A stretch of DNA of 64,000 bases from Apostichopus japonicus (GCF_037975245.1 NC_092571.1:10115917-10179916); one strand, 5' to 3'. Numbered from the stretch's first letter, positions 17,101 to 28,370 are shown. Program-made: numbers and translations. Notes: generated from the letters alone by a model not told the origin.

Positions 17101-19224
17101 AGACCAGTAGACAGGAACTTTCTCCAATGAACATACACACTGCCTGCAGAAAAGTAATACAAATGTAATCAGTATTAATGATACACTGATATTATAGGCA
17201 TACATGACATAACTAGAATGTCAAGATTAATTAACTATTTCTATGCTAATGATAAATAATATGGTACAGTAGTTTGTAAAAATACATGTCAACAACTTAC
17301 CTTACAACCTGAGGGGAACCCCTCCCATTGGTTACTTGCCTTTAAATACATAATACATATGCAGCACAAGAGTAGCTTGCAAGCTCATAACCCTGGCTGA
17401 AGTTAATACTTACAGAGTGTGATGATGACCCCAAATGACCTTTGACCTCCACCCAGAACATATGAGAGCCAATACAGTTTCCTATCTGGAGATATCTTCC
17501 TTCAAAGGATTTTAAGTTTTGACCCCTGGTGACCTTAAATAAACTCTGACCTACACCATATTGTATGAAAACTATACACTACATAAGACAGTCCTACATT
17601 GCAGATATGAGCTCCTTTGAAGTTCGGATTTTGGAGATACAACATTTTAAGATTTTCACATTTTCCCTGTGCTGACCCTAATATGACCTTTGACCTCCAA
17701 CCAAACAATAGGGTTCTTGTACAAATTATAGGGGAGGCCACCTGCCAAATATGAGAACTGCAGAGGTTACCCATGTTAAATATATTGTGTTCACAAGCTA
17801 GGGTGTCACATAGGCACACACACCAACTTGACTGCATAGGTTACTTGCCTGCCAATGGCAAGTAACCAAAAAAGTAACACAAACAATAGATAAGCAAGAT
17901 ATTAATTTTATTTGAATCTTGTTCCATGCAAGTGATCAGCAAGGTTCTTTCAATGACTAACAAGGATGAAAGCATAGACTAATAATTACAACATGTCTAC
18001 AAATAAACGGGGTTGTCCAATAGCCAAAAACTAGTACATAAATAAATAAACAGTGTACTGTCAATTCACTGCTATGGACAGACAAAAAGCTTGAAAAAGA
18101 TTATCACTCTTGTTGTAAATGCTAATCTGGTAGAGAATCAGACCTTTTTTTTACATGCTGGTATAAACTTGGTATTTGGCAAATGTTGCGGTCTATGAAT
18201 GTACAGTACGATATTGAGAGGCTCTCCTAGTTTAAGCTTGTAAACATAAGCTAATTCTGAATCAATTCCATTATAAAATCCCATTATCCACGATCAAGAT
18301 CAGTGACTAAGATCTAATTCATTAGAAGGGATGATAATCTACTTTAATATTTACATACTTCTGAATTTGTTTTGGACTATATGCGTTTTGGGCTTCTTTT
18401 AATTTTAATTTTTAATTTTTTTAGTATTGTTTAGTACAGGTGTTTTTATATTGTTGCTTTTGGCTTTTACACTTTTTTGCCTTATTGGTTCTATATATTT
18501 ATAATTTTGGTTCTTGTTACTATTTGCTTTTATTTTTAATTTTTGTAAAGCGCTTTGAGCAGCTTTGCTGATTATGCGCTATATAAATATTACTTATATT
18601 ATTATTATTATATAATTTAAAATGAACGAAACAGATTGAAACCGAAATATATTTTGAGAATACAGACTAAAGATGCAGACTGCGCTACTGTAAATAAAAT
18701 GCTTTGCAATATTAGCAAATTTATACAATGTACTTATCACTGGGTTTGTGTGGAGAGAAGTATCAACAGATGAAAAGAGATGCCAGATGATATTTAACGG
18801 TAAAATACCTGAAAGAAGGGATGGTTGAAAGTCCTAGGGTCCGGATATTCCTCATCGTACTTTGGGTCACCATTTGCTGTTGAAATATCAGCCCACCTAA
18901 CAAAATGAAATGGAAAACAATGTCTGAGCATGAAGAAGAATTCTCTCCCACATTGAGCGAAGTTATTGTTTATCTGCCGAATGTCAAATTATTGAATTAT
19001 TTTGTTTATTGAATAATTAAACAATGCAATATTTCTTGTTTTGGATTGTCTCATTTCAAATCATATCCCAGCGATGCAATGCGTCAACATACTTAATACA
19101 TCTCATCACCATAAATATGACAACTATTCAACCGTTCAACTTACTTTGTACTCAAAGTATTTATTGACCCAGTGACCAACATCACAGCAGCTAAGACAAG
19201 CTGGTAAAGTGTCCATGACGCCAT
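11173..19224 (-). CDS. SLC35F6: SLC35F6-type solute carrier (six exons, complete)
   Basis: Multi-pass membrane protein of the drug/metabolite transporter (EamA-like) superfamily; the mammalian protein is reported in lysosomes and at mitochondria. Exons in transcript order: 19224-19145, 18896-18809, 17143-16972, 13824-13606, 13018-12908, 11663-11173. All junctions are GT-AG and phases agree (2,0,1,1,1). The product is 386 aa (human 371). It starts [24 protein letters not shown], the first membrane segment. Family signatures are CDM-x-x-TSLMY, [27 protein letters not shown] and [31 protein letters not shown]. The C-terminus carries EERPLL, matching the acidic-dileucine lysosomal sorting pattern (acidic-x-x-x-L-L). 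The introns hold a LINE, a hairpin element and minisatellites. The start at 19224 is the first ATG that gives the conserved N-terminus. Confidence 0.97.
11880..12330. repeat. Minisatellite, about 46-60 bp unit (ACACATGCATATGTTACTAC)
   Basis: Repeated units contain TTATAAACACATGCATATGT followed by (T)TACTACTTGTAGTATATTAC. Two alternating variants, one with ACTTGTAG and one with ACCAGTTATAA, give a higher-order pattern of roughly 105 bp from about 12020 to 12330. It lies in the last intron of the SLC35F6 gene. TACTAC...GTAGTA stretches within each unit are self-complementary. Confidence 0.9.
14348..14919 (+). mobile_element. 5'-truncated LINE with long target-site duplication
   Basis: The open frame 14376-14840 (154 aa) is the end of a non-LTR reverse transcriptase: [66 protein letters not shown] and [10 protein letters not shown]. 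It is followed by a short tail AGCGCTTTGAGG...CTATAAATATTTGCTTATTA. The segment is bounded by direct repeats at 14299-14347 and 14920-14961, both starting AAATTGGCAATGGATTTTGG and ending GAAAATCACATCG; the left copy has a 7-bp extra AATTTGG. This fits target-primed insertion of a truncated copy into an SLC35F6 intron. The frame is intact, so insertion may be fairly recent. Confidence 0.85.
17330..17867 (+). mobile_element. Hairpin-ended element (Helentron/HINE-like), copy A
   Basis: The left end is GGTTACTTGCC (17330-17340) and the right end is its perfect reverse complement GGCAAGTAACC (17857-17867). Just before the right end a third copy, GGTTACTTGCC (17839-17849), pairs with it to form an 11-bp perfect stem with a 7-nt loop. 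A short CA tract (near 17815) precedes the hairpin. The interior has two copies of TGACCTTTGACCT (17436, 17684), 248 bp apart, suggesting a degenerate tandem core. Short terminal inverted repeats, internal tandem units, a microsatellite and a 3' hairpin are the features described for non-autonomous Helentrons (HINE/DINE-1 type); that assignment is an inference. Confidence 0.65.
18395..18613 (+). repeat. LINE-type 3' tail
   Basis: A T-rich stretch is followed by AAAGCGCTTTGAGCAGC...GCGCTATATAAATATTACTTATATTATTATTATTA. This has the same layout as the tail of the LINE ending near 14919 (AGCGCTTTGAG ... CTATAAATATT ... CTTATTA). It is therefore a truncated 3' end of a related non-LTR element, with an ATT microsatellite. 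Confidence 0.6.
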
Positions 19225-22200
19225 GGCTGAGAGATTGACTGAAAGACAGAAATTGTTAAATACACCTTTAAAACCTGATTTAGTGATTCATTGCCACCTC
19301 TTTAAATGAGAACATTTCATGTAACAATCAATACAATATCTTCAAGCTCTGAGTATTGATGACTGGGAGTAATGATCGGCAATGTTCTCACACTCGTGTG
19401 GACCTACGTACAAATCAAGTTTGTCCCTTTACTTGAAGTTAATTTGGTGTTTTAAGGTTTTTGGACTTTGAATTATCTAACCATTACAATTTTCACATGT
19501 TTATAAAAAGATTTTCACATCTGAATATCAACAACCTACAATATTAACATCTTGCTATATATACAGTACACAAGATGTTTATGTACCATAATCAGCTGTT
19601 TAAAGGGCCATTACTCACGCATTGTGCTGTTAGTACAGTACATGTTACTACTCAGATAGAGCTTGTGTCTTAATATTTCAATACCTTAATGTTCAAGTAT
19701 TTAGATATATCTTGTATCATAATATCAGAATAACTTGAGTTTCAAGTATTTAAATATTAACTTAATGTTAATTAATATATTATCTTCATGTCAGAAAATT
19801 CCAATTATGCCATAATTTCCCACATTATCTCAATATCTAGCAACAAAAACACTAAAGTATTTATCTCAATATCCCGATTGTGACCTGAAGAGCTGTGTAT
19901 TCATCCCAGTCCAAAAAATTTTATTGCCGAGATAACAAATTGGCATGCCTCAAAGCATTTCATGGCATCGATATGCATGACAAGCATTAAAACTCAAATC
20001 GTTATGTGGGTATGAACTTATGTGTTAACAATTCACACATAAATTGCAATTTATTTACAAAGCAGCAATTTGATGGTAGAACTGTTGAAAATAGTGATGT
20101 ACAAAGCAAACCAAGCAGTTTTATTATATTGAGCAAACTGTGAATTTTTTCTTGATTGTTGCTCCCAGGGGAGCTGAAAGGTAAACAAAGAGACTTGCTG
20201 GGACAGGCAAGAATACACAGTACTAATGTTCTATAGAGATGTGTCCCAGAAACTGTTTCATGAGCACAAGGCTAACTGAACATAAATATATACAGTAGAG
20301 ATGTGTCCCAGAAACCATTTCATTCCATTTGGTACAAGGCTGACTGAACATAAACCAAACTTAAAGTTAGCTTTGACTACCAGTGATTTTGAGGTCAATT
20401 GGTGATCAATTTACTGGAGTATGAACTTTCTGCAAGCTCATTGAATTTACAAGCATAATTCGTTCTATTTCTGGAGGATTCTCTTCAGAGATATAACTGA
20501 AGGATCGAAATAAACAACTGAACAAAACCAGCGAGATCATCATCACTGCTATCCAATAAAGGAATATTAATGCCCTTACTATGTCAACATTACCATATAC
20601 CATTGTACTTGGATTCCGAAAACTGTACTTAGGTTTACACTAAGTAAAAAGTAACAGAACAAGTGGACTAAAACACTGCTTGTTTATTAAACCGTAAATA
20701 TGTAATCCATTTGAACGTATTTCACAAATGATGGCCACACCTGATATGTTAAGCACCTCAAATTGCAATCAAAATTGAAGAGGCACAGTAGCTGGATAAC
20801 CAAATCTTTCTCATGATCTAGCAACACACATTTATAGAACCCCATTGGCTAATTTCTTCACATGATGTCTGATGAAGGGAATACTCACAGTGCACATTGC
20901 ATGAAATGGTGACGTTTCTTTGTGATAATTTCTACAATTCTCACCTACGGTAGCCTACTGGATTTACCTACAGTATTAAGAAGGCAAGTGTATCATAGAA
21001 GGCAAGGTCATATGCAGGAATTTATGTTCAGGAGTTATGTTTGTAAAGCAAAGTTCCTTAGAAGTCAGCCTTAAACTAAGTTAATGGAGCAATTCACAAA
21101 TTGTTGATATTTTAAAGATGAATATCTTGAAGATTGGAATAGCTAAGGAAACATTACTAGCACTTAAATATGTTTCTTTTCCTTTGAATATGACATATCA
21201 AGATTAAAACTCTGTCTAAAGTCATCTTTTAATATACCGAATTTACATGAATTTTACATTCAAACGAATTTGTCTTTCACCTTATGCCCTAGCCTAATTT
21301 AATTATTAAAAGGATTGATATCAATTACAGCCTATTAAGAGAAAAAGAAAAAATCCTTCCTTGTTGATATTTCTTTGCAGTTTGAATGGTGATTCCAACA
21401 ATCACACAATGTTAAAAGGTAGGCTAGCCTATATTCCATACCGAGCTAAAACTGTAAATTCCGCCAAAGAAAATGTCTGATATCACTTTTCTTCTATGGC
21501 GGAAAAACCTGAAACTTACTGTGGCGGAAATGAACGGATTCAACAAACATGGGCCTAGGCCTAACGTACCTTTCCAAGGCCTAAAAGTGTATTAATTAAT
21601 GCCGAACGTAGCTTCGGGTTACCCTTACTGATCCTAGGCGTAAGTTACTTTGCTTGGTCAGAATATCAACTCCGGACCTAGCCAATTATTATAACTGATA
21701 TTGTTAATCGTACGTTACTTCCTGAGCGAAACGAATAAGCTAACGTGCTAATCAGCAAAAGCGGTTGACATGCTTGATGGATGAATCTCTGTAGTGAGTT
21801 TGGAACGTGAGGTAAGCCAAACTATACTTTCACTCAAATCGCACAGTTGTACTTTTAAGTTACTACTGTTCCTCCTTCTGGTTCTAAATTTTACACTCAA
21901 CGGGGTACCTCATGTGTGTATTATATTGCGAGAAAACAATGGTGCAGAGGAGTTGACAATAACAGCGTCACATGACCGTATGCATCGACATATACATTAA
22001 ACTGGACCAACTATGTCAATGAGAAGACGTGCACAACAACGTACCAACCCTGGTACCTTCCTGGTTCCGTGTAGCAAAAGTAATAGTAACCCTTATGTGT
22101 ATTCTACAATAACTAATGTCCTGATCTCATAGCTTCCACATTCCTTGTGAAGGTTCGTGAACAGTTTAATCTATCTAAGGGGTACATTTTCCCAATTTTA

Positions 22201-23211
22201 ACAGCAGTTTTTAATTCCAAAATTGCTATTTTGAGTATTTTCTTTCAAACAGTCGAACTGTGACTGGAACGCACTGACAACTTACAGGTATCAGGACTAT
22301 ATACAAATGTACACAGACACGAGAAGCAGCAACACAATGCTTCTTGACGTTTGCACGTTAACAAACAGAAACAGAAACTAGCCACAGAAAGTGATTAAAT
22401 TTCTGTGAAATAAGCGCGTGTGATATGATAGGAATGACCGCCGTAAGCCATCTATAAGACTCTGACAGTACATGTTCGAATAGTAGTAAGGATCCATGCT
22501 GATAAAGCTTTTTACGAGACGGAAAGTAAATCTCAACAACGTTATCATCCAAACCTAGGCATTATTCTCAAATTTAACGTTAATACCCGTTACCCGTTGT
22601 CCACGGAACGCTTATCTCATTTAACTGACAAAGGATTAAATAATTTTCCTTTTTAATAACATCTAGAGGTAAGTCATATGACCGTCCATGGTTGGTATGT
22701 CTATTGTCGTGGAGTGAGAGTTCCAGGTCATCTACATTTCGATGAATGTATGATGTTGACAGAACTGTCATGTGAGGGGATTGACAGCATATGCTGGATT
22801 AGCGCTTACGGAACGCCACAGGTGATGATTGTAAATGAGTTTCCAATTGTTTCAATGCGTGTGACGTTGTGTTTTGCGTTGTGCGTCGGTGTTGCGCATA
22901 TCGTCGTGCGTGTGAGTTGCGACCTTGGTTTAAATTAGCCTTTATTCTGTTTGCTTCAGCAGATTATGCAGATCAGTAGATTTTTTCAGATACACTTAGA
23001 TTTTTCAGATACACTTTTTTTCAGATATACTTAATTCAACGATTTAATATCTGCGCAGTGTGAATTTTTGGATGTGCTACTGTCGAAAACAAACTCTAGG
23101 AGATTTACAATGATGCTACTGTAATCGTTAGCCCAACGGAGTCGCTACCCTAAACAGTAGGCGCTACTAACCTACACAGGAGTTTTTCCATAACAACTCC
23201 CTGCTACTACC
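19225..23211. other. SLC35F6 upstream region, no certain gene
   Basis: No spliced gene was recognised. A 65-codon ATG-initiated minus-strand frame at 20603-20406 is described separately. Sequence at about 21420-21780 is richer in CpG (CCGCC, GCGG, ACGTA) and could be the SLC35F6 promoter if a 5' UTR intron exists. The stretch 23095-23211 is the left side of a degenerate GCTACTAC-rich repeat that continues at 24442-24650. Confidence 0.35.
20406..20603 (-). CDS. Candidate single-pass membrane microprotein, 65 aa
   Basis: The frame starts ATG in an acceptable context (ACAATGG) and encodes a short polar N-terminus, a strongly hydrophobic stretch at about residues 10-31 (ALIFLYWIAVMMISLVLFSC), then a charged tail with SYISEENPPEIERIMLVNSM. 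It ends in TGA. It lies 1.2 kb upstream of the SLC35F6 start on the same strand, so it could be its own small gene or an upstream frame. I do not recognise a family. A chance frame cannot be excluded. Confidence 0.3.
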   Translation of the reverse strand: MVYGNVDIVRALIFLYWIAVMMISLVLFSCLFRSFSYISEENPPEIERIMLVNSMSLQKVHTPVN

Positions 23212-24441
23212 CATGGGCGGCGATCCTGGGGGGGATGGGGGGGATATATCCCCCCCATGAAAATGGGTGGAGGGGATGTAATACACCATATCCCCCCCAC
23301 CAAATGCCAGGAATAAGAATATTTTCATGCCTTCATTTATGCATCATCGTGAATGTACGGCTCTTTTTAGCTTCATTTCTCGCCTATACCATAAACGCAG
23401 TGCGATCTTTCCAAATAAACCGTCTTTATAAAGCAAGAATAGTTGACTGTAGGCTTCATTGGCCCTATAACAACAAAATGTATTATTGCGCCCACGGTAT
23501 TGATATAGTACATATATGCACCCTCATAGTATTCATATAGGCCCTATAGTAGGCCTACACACGTACATGTTCCCTCGAACAGCTGAGAATCTCATGTTAC
23601 CAGGGTAATGCTTAATTAGGGGCGTCGGAGCGGTTCGCCGGACCAATATTCACGGCGCAAAAAAAAAAGGAGAAAAAAGTGGCACTAAGAAGAAAAAAAG
23701 GCAAAAAATAAAGAACCAAAATGAAAACATACTTCAAAATGTGTTTCAGAAGATTAGTCGGGTACAAAAACAGACAAGGGAGAATGCACAGAAGAAAAGC
23801 TCGGGAAGTGCCATTTCATGCAATCTGGGAGGCATTTTTTCAAAATTTTCTCCATTACGCTACGCGCCAACCAATGGTGGCGCGTAGCGTAGTTTGACCT
23901 TCCAAACGTCCCCCACCCCCCCCCCGATAATTATGGTAGATGGCCACACTCTGATCTTCCGTACCAATCCAAAATAGCTTCCGACGCCCCTGTTAATACA
24001 CGTACGTTTCACCTGGATGCCCTAGCAATCGGTACCTAGGAATGTAACTATGTGTAATTGTGTATTGCATGTGTATAGGCCTATAATAGCCTGCATGAGG
24101 CCATTTTCTTCATCGAATAATATAAAGAGCTCTCGAACATTCTAACGTAGCGCCTGAAACAAGATTGACAGGGGCAATTTTCCCAAAATAACACCCGAAA
24201 TTTAAAAAAAAGTATTTTGGATCCTGAATATGAGATATTTCGGACATGAAATCCCTATTTTAAAGTTGGGTATATGCCGCTTGGAAACCTCGGCAAGTGC
24301 CGTTTCCGGCCATCTAGAGGGTTTGTAAATCCCAAAATTTTCTTGTACGCTTCGCGCCAACTCATGGTGGCGCTACGCTTAGATAGTCAACAAGGTCATA
24401 TCCCCCCCCCCCCCACTCGGAAGTACGGATCGCCGCCCATG
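23212..24441. mobile_element. hAT-type DNA transposon, non-autonomous, 1.23 kb
   Basis: Ends are CATGGGCGGCGATCC and its exact reverse complement (15/15). The flanks are identical 8-mers, CTACTACC at 23204-23211 and at 24442-24449, the target duplication length of hAT elements (the local sequence is CTAC-rich, so slightly less weight). No transposase was found. C/G homopolymers lie just inside both ends. A second MITE (23617-23992) is nested inside. Near the right end is a module with GCGCCAACTCATGGTGGCGC shared with other MITEs here. Confidence 0.85.
23617..23992. mobile_element. Nested MITE with AGGGGCGTCGGA ends
   Basis: Left end TAGGGGCGTCGGA and right end (reverse complement) CAGGGGCGTCGGA match at 12 of 13. 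Flanks carry TTAAT on both sides (23612-23616 and 23993-23997), a 5-bp candidate target duplication like that of the 1634-2095 element. The interior contains a strong hairpin at 23857-23890, with arms ACGCTACGCGCC and GGCGCGTAGCGT. It sits inside the 23212-24441 element and so inserted later. Confidence 0.75.
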
Positions 24442-24656
24442 CTACTACCCAAACATGAATTGCTACACTACCCTATAACCAGGAGGTGATACTACTCTAA
24501 GAGGGGACGCTACTACTGCTATGGGCGGTGATGCCAGATCCATATATGGCTCTGGGCGATGCTACTGTAAGTTAGTGTCCATACTGCCCTAAACGTTATT
24601 AGGTGCTACTACTCCAATTTGGAGTTGATACTATCCCAAACATTTATTGTCCGTAC

Positions 24657-25454
24657 CAGTGGCGGAGCGTCCACACATTCAGGGTTGGATGCCCCCCCCC
24701 CCCCTTGACGGACTCAAATGGACTGCTGGCGCCCTTTTCAGCTTTTTACCACTTTTTACTTATTCGCGATGATTGACTTTTTTTTATTGCGCTCTCATCT
24801 ACCTATTGACATTTGTCACATTTTGTTGGTATAATTTCTGACAAAATGCATGTAACAGCGGTCTTTAATTTATCGGCACTTCCGTTGTACGAAACTATTT
24901 CCAAGAACTGTATGGGGTTTTCGATCTAATTTTAGACGATACGCCACGCGCAGTGACTGAAATAGTAATAAACACCAAACTTTAAGTCGGTATGCAGACA
25001 GACTACGTTATACGCCGCTCCATGATCATTGTGTTGATTAGTGCAGTAGGTTATTTTTTAGTTGACAAATCGGAACGTGCATGTGTAACGGGATACCATA
25101 GGCCTTTACTTGTTTCATCTCTGATGTCACAAAATGCCTAAATACAAAACATCTGGATGTGCAAATAGGAAACGGAAGGCGCTGAAAGAAGCAGCATCAA
25201 AGTGCCATAGTCTGGATGGATTTTTTAAACTTTCGAGTTGTCACAAATGGCGATGACACCTATTTATTCTTCGTTTATCTGCAAATTAGCAAGGCCCGGA
25301 AAGGGTCATTTCCGATGATCTAGGGAGTATCTTTACTCCAAAAATGTCTGTACGCTCCGCGCCATCCTTAGGTGGCGCTCCGCTTAGATAGTGTCGAGAG
25401 CTCCCGGCCTACAGACCACCCCCTCCCTTACCAATACCCCTAGCTCCGCCACTG
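24657..25454. mobile_element. hAT-type MITE with CAGTGGCGGAGC ends, copy 1
   Basis: Left end CAGTGGCGGAGC and right end GCTCCGCCACTG are exact inverted repeats. Flanking 8-mers GTCCGTAC and GTACGTAA agree at 6 of 8, compatible with an aged hAT duplication. The left subterminal part has a C homopolymer followed by GACGGACTCAAATGGACTGC; the right part has the GCGCC...GGTGGCGC module. About 395 bp longer than its sister at 28371-28773, mainly in the middle, and without transposase. Confidence 0.85.
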
Positions 25455-25902
25455 GTACGTAATAATTAAAATTATTACCGGTATTAATTCTATTTATTAA
25501 CACCATGTAGCTTCATATGCCAGTATTAAACAGAATTAATAGCGGCAGTAAATACTGGAATAGAAATGAGAGATTTTGAGAATAGCTTTTTTTCAATTCA
25601 GGTTTCTTTTCTATTAGGGTATAGAGTAACTCTATGAAAACAGTTTCAGTTATTGTCAATGTGATCACTAAGAATGAGCAATATCCTAATAGTTTGCCAC
25701 CCGTTTAAAACTTCACTTGCACCATGTACATGAGACATGTAGTTATGAATGGTCAATGAGTTCTTAGCTCACGCATTATTCTTGTGTGTGTGCATGCTGT
25801 TCCTTTTCTATTGAAGAGGGGTGGGAGTGGGGCACATTCAGTAACCTTGTTGGGACAGAGTCTTACTTTACCGACAGAATCTATAATGCAAACCTGCGGG
25901 GT

Positions 25903-26177
25903 CCCAGCAAACACAAAACGTTATATAACATTTTTAAAAGAGCTTCTAAAATATGTTTTAATAACGTTAAATGTGGTGTTATAAAAACGTCGGTATAACG
26001 TTTTTATGAGATATTAATGTTATATGAATGTTATATTAATGTTTTAACGAAAAAATGTTTTGAAATAATAGCCTGAAAACGTTTTCGTGACATATATATT
26101 ACATCACAAATAACGTTATCAAAACAAAAGACGAAACGTTTTAATAACGTTTTAAAAACGTTTTTGTGTTTGCTGGG
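25903..26177. mobile_element. MITE with CCCAGCAAACACAAAA ends
   Basis: The left end CCCAGCAAACACAAAACG and the right end (reverse complement) CCCAGCAAACACAAAAACG match apart from one extra A. The 275-bp interior is built almost entirely from variants of AACGTTTT and AACGTTAT, themselves palindromic around ACGT, so the whole element can fold on itself. No protein. The target duplication is unclear. Confidence 0.8.
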
Positions 26178-27806
26178 GTGTTGGCTGCTTTTGCAGTGAC
26201 ACTAGACAAAACACTGTGTGTGGTGGACGTGGAGTTTGAACAACACATCAAAATGGAAAAGGATAAGTTGTAGGAATTTCATCTATACCATCATTCTAAC
26301 ACTCATGCATGACAATTACTTGTTGAAAACCAGCAGCATTATTGAAAATCGCCATATTTGAAGCAACAGCCTTCTTAGTGAAAGAAATGATGGAAGGGTC
26401 AACGTCATGGTCGAAACATGTCTTCTAATGGGGATATAGGCTCTTGTACATGTCAGCCAAAGTGGAAAAGATAATATTGTTTTCCATGCATGCGTCTTAA
26501 TTATTTTAGCATTCGAAATTGAATGCAGAAATTTATGAACGTTGTTGATTTTCTTTTTATTGTAACATCCTGAAATACAAAATGTGTTGTATTGTTCCTA
26601 ACTATTTGTTTATTTTACTACATTTTGTTCATGAAGGCACCAATTCAATGCAAAGTGTATTACATGAAATGCCTCGACAATGGAGGAAGTTGCCGACAAC
26701 AGCTGAAGTACAGTGGTTTGAAGCATTCAGTGTTTCTGAGGTCGAGGCATGTTGCAGCATTTGTTTAATTAGTGATATAGCCTAGTGCAACATGATAACG
26801 CGCACACATTCATTAAGAAAAGTGGAGGGGTGAGGTGGGGGGGGGGGGGCATGGGGAGTATCAGGTACACCAATAGGCATCTTAATGTATACATGTGTTT
26901 GATTATAATATTATTGTTATTATTATTATTATTCATCGTCATCATTCTTTTTGTTATAATTATTTAAACTCAGACTTTTAGGTGCATAAAATACGGTATG
27001 GCAATATAGAGAACCAAACTTGTGACAAATTAGTCTCATTTCATGATACCGGTACCTTTTATAAACCTTCACCTGATAAGCTGTACACAATAGTGCAGAT
27101 GTTTTGTAGTCTATATAATCCAATACGCCTGTTTCCTCAAAGGTATTCGGTTTGAGCATGGGTGGGGGGGGGGGGGGGGAGGAGGTCCGATCTTATCTTT
27201 TATTTTCATTGCTTAGTGGGTCACTAGTTCCATATTCGAGACGGAAACCTCATACCACTTCCGGTTTAGAAGTTAAAGAGGGCTAAACTGACCATATTTT
27301 CAAACCGAGGCTAAAATTCGAAAAAAAAAAACTTGCAGAACTAATAGTTTCTATGGAAAACCTCCCCACCTTCTAAGCGACTGTGATAACCTCACAGGAG
27401 AATGGCATGTCAAGAAAATTAAAGTCTTAATTAAGAAAGTCAAAATCTTGGTTGGATTTAAAATTTCTATGTGCGGTAAAGTAAAGCGGAAAGGTTTCTA
27501 CTTCGATAAGAATTTTCCAAAGAATTATGGCGGCCGCTGGAAGTTAAACCTAACCCTAGGTTTAACATAAGGGTTAGCCTGATTAATTATAGTGTCTATA
27601 TGAAGATAGGAAGCTGAACCTCCGAATGCACACCATGGTAGACGGATGATTTCACGTGATATCCATGTATTAACTGAGTGTAGTTTGCTCAGTGAGGGCG
27701 CTGTATAAGAATACATTCTAAGGCAACCCCCCCCCCCCCCCCCCCCCCCACAGCACCGGAAAGGAGCTATGAACTTGAAACTTATAATTATTACCTTGTG
27801 AGCTTG
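26178..27806. other. Intergenic, no gene seen
   Basis: No gene recognised. Simple-sequence tracts: G-run near 26838-26850, (ATT)n at about 26909-26935, G-run near 27165-27179 and a 23-nt C-run at 27727-27749. An imperfect inverted pair around TAACCCTAGGTTTAAC lies near 27550. Most open frames here run through homopolymers. Confidence 0.4.
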
Positions 27807-27820
27807 CAAAGATACGTTTT

Positions 27821-27880
27821 CATTTAGCCTCTGAAGAAGATCCTGCTAGGATCGAAACGTCAGGCCTACTTACTTTTACA
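27821..27880 (+). mobile_element. 60-nt micro-insertion with hammerhead-like core, copy 1
   Basis: The insert begins CATTTAGCCTCTGAAGAAG and ends CTTACTTTTACA. It is flanked by a perfect 14-bp direct repeat, CAAAGATACGTTTT, at 27807-27820 and 27881-27894. Inside are CTGAAGA, a 5-bp stem GATCC/GGATC with loop TGCTA, then GAAACGTC, with GCCT before and AGGC after able to form stem I. This resembles small hammerhead variants lacking stem III found in Penelope-like retroelements. One extra A between CTGAAGA and the stem departs from the textbook core. Mobility is well supported; ribozyme identity is inferred. Confidence 0.7.
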
Positions 27881-28370
27881 CAAAGATACGTTTTGTAAAA
27901 TAAATCCCGATTTTCCCGTATTTTAACTCCAAGCGGATGTGACGTAATCAAATGCAACATGCAATGGCATAATAATTTGCGGCGTATATACAGCTTGACA
28001 CTTTCTCAGCTTTTAAGTTTCATATCTGTTTTTTTCTACTCGAACAAATGGGCGCCATGCTGAAAAAAAAGACAAAGAAAAAAGGGTAAGGACGTAACCA
28101 GAGGTCTGGGGTAATTGAAACGACATTGAAACAATGAGCTTTGTCTGTATAATCTAAAAATAGAATTTCAGAACCAATCGAGCAAAGTTTACATTGGAGC
28201 CAAAAACCGCTCCACAATATCACGTCATAAAAATCGACTTCGCACAAATTCTGTGTGTGATAGAACTGGACTCGCTGAGTCCATTGATGCAATTATCAGG
28301 ACGATCAAATGTAGTATTGTAGAGACATTCAGAAGGAGAATGAAAAGGTGGACATTTATGACATCATACC

